DNA of 64,000 bases from an uncultured Collinsella sp. (GTDB lineage Bacteria; Actinomycetota; Coriobacteriia; Coriobacteriales; Coriobacteriaceae). The notes under the pieces are model-generated. The model saw nothing but the letters and a program-made list of their open reading frames with translations, did no database searches and was not told where the DNA came from. A program made the position numbers and the translations under genes. The stretch is taken from the NCBI GenBank assembly GCA_905209455.1, contig CAJLTA010000004.1, forward strand, positions 1-64,000, given 5' to 3'. Positions 63,072-64,000 of this stretch are shown piece after piece (positions within the stretch are counted from its first letter, which is position 1; the number at the start of each line of letters is the position of its first letter).

Positions 63072-64000
63072 CTACCTGATGGCTGCCGTAACGGTGCCGC
63101 CGCCGAGGACGATGTCGCCGCGGTAGACTACAACGGCTTGGCCGGGGGCGATGGCGCGCTGCGGGTCGTCAAAAGTTAGCAGCATTTGCCCGTCTTCGCC
63201 GCGCGCAAGGGTCGCTGCCTGGTCTTTCTGACGATAGCGGTACTTGGCACCTACGCGAATGCCACCGGACGTGAGCTCTGCCTTCATGCGGTCGGCAGGG
63301 GCACTCCAGATCCAGTCGTTGGCCGTGAGCGCTGTGGCCGTTAGGTCCTCGGCCTCGCCCAGATGCACGGTGCTGCTGTCGGCGTCGACGCCCGTTACGT
63401 ACACGGGATGCGCCATCGCGACGCCCAGGCCCTTGCGCTGACCGATGGTGTAGCGCAGCGCACCGTTGTGGCGCCCGACCACGCTGCCGTCGCGCCACAC
63501 AATGTCGCCCGGTGCAGCGGGATGTCCGCAGCGGCGCTCGATATAGCCCGCGTAGTCACCGTCTGGAATAAAGCAGATGTCCTCGCTTTCGGCCTTCTTG
63601 GCGTTGGTAAAGCCCTGCTCGGCGGCAATGCGGCGCACGTCGCGCTCTTTGTCCAGCCCAGCCAGCGGAAAGATCGTGTGCGCCAGGCGTTCCTGCGTAA
63701 GCGAATACAAAAAGTAACTCTGGTCCTTTTTGGGGTCCTCGCCGCGGTACAGCTGCCAGGTTCCGTCGGACGCCTGGCTCGTTTTGGCGTAGTGGCCCGT
63801 GGCGATGTAGTCGCAGCCCATATCCAGCGCCGCATCCAGCAATGCGCCAAACTTAATGTGGCGGTTGCAGATGATGCATGGGTTGGGCGTCAGCCCCTCC
63901 TGATAGGCGGTCACGAAGCGCTCGATAACGTTGCGGTCGAAGGCCTGCTGCAGGTCGAGCACATGGTGGGGCATCCCCAGGCACTCGGCGACAGCCTTTG
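63072..64000 (-). CDS. mnmA: tRNA-specific 2-thiouridylase MnmA (5' end outside window)
   Basis: About 309 residues of the C-terminal part are in the window; the frame continues past the right edge. Seen are TPNPCIICNRHIKFGALLDAALDMGCDYIATGHYAK (first catalytic Cys), KKDQSYFLYSLTQERL, AESEDICFIPDGDYAGYI (second Cys), and a C-terminal beta-barrel. MnmA puts sulfur on U34 of Lys, Glu and Gln tRNAs; a tRNA-Gln and a tRNA-Glu gene occur in the window. It converges on the HipA-like gene with an 8-nt gap. Confidence 0.95.
   Translation of the reverse strand, partial: KAVAECLGMPHHVLDLQQAFDRNVIERFVTAYQEGLTPNPCIICNRHIKFGALLDAALDMGCDYIATGHYAKTSQASDGTWQLYRGEDPKKDQSYFLYSLTQERLAHTIFPLAGLDKERDVRRIAAEQGFTNAKKAESEDICFIPDGDYAGYIERRCGHPAAPGDIVWRDGSVVGRHNGALRYTIGQRKGLGVAMAHPVYVTGVDADSSTVHLGEAEDLTATALTANDWIWSAPADRMKAELTSGGIRVGAKYRYRQKDQAATLARGEDGQMLLTFDDPQRAIAPGQAVVVYRGDIVLGGGTVTAAIR

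Overview
The window is about 60% GC, densely coded on both strands, and reads as a gut-type anaerobic actinobacterium of the class Coriobacteriia, most likely Collinsella or a close relative. This placement is inferred from gene content, not from a search: an [FeFe]-hydrogenase locus with a fused diaphorase, rubredoxin, several PTS systems with 6-phospho-glycosidase genes, split transketolase, FtsE with a long Pro/Ala-rich leader, a DEAD-box helicase with a huge RGG tail, GTG/TTG starts with strong AGGAGG sites, and tRNA genes that encode CCA.

Layout. 0-8 kb: YitT-type membrane protein, two-subunit transketolase, ftsEX, RNase R. 8-14 kb: a small serine recombinase, a VanZ-like protein and an N-acetylmuramic-acid catabolic cluster (RpiR regulator, murQ, PTS EIIBC, mupG). 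14-18 kb: an ArsC/Spx-like protein, a shortened MarR-like protein, tRNA-Gln and tRNA-Glu, a TPR protein overlapping smpB, flavin reductase and rubredoxin. 18-26 kb: mntH and glutamate synthase; gltB carries an apparent one-base frameshift near its 5' end. 26-38 kb is an accessory stretch: an AbiEi/DUF559-like nuclease candidate, an amidohydrolase, a copper operon (copA-copZ-csoR) and a Ser/Thr kinase with an FHA partner. 38-47 kb: DEAD-box helicase, a flavodoxin-ferredoxin protein, and an alpha-glucoside PTS locus with its own EIIA, antiterminator and GH4 enzyme. 47-53 kb: diaphorase, [FeFe]-hydrogenase, lipoprotein and fused permease/ATPase ABC transporter as one probable operon. 53-64 kb: orphan RelB-like antitoxin, CPBP protease, YgiQ radical-SAM protein, YoaK protein, a low-GC LURP-one-like gene, FucO-like dehydrogenase, M42 peptidase, a HipA-like kinase fused to a DNA-binding domain, and the 3' part of mnmA.

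The most unusual signal is non-coding. Five intergenic places between 19.5 and 38.1 kb hold tandem arrays (14 units) of a palindrome with arms GTCTCGATCTGTAAC / GTTACAGATCGAGAC, always with a 26-nt spacer between GTAAC and TGTTAC, always in the same orientation, and repeating every 80-81 bp. Arm changes are mostly compensated by changes in the partner arm. Two arrays tightly bracket the AbiEi/DUF559-like gene. A second array with the same design but different sequence (46-nt palindromes every 62 bp) lies at 14.5 kb. Two roughly 238-bp elements with matching inverted ends (40.8 and 60.1 kb), three copies of a TTGCGGTGAAATA inverted repeat, and several GGGAC/GGGGTCAGG palindromes complete a notably rich set of hairpin-forming intergenic repeats.
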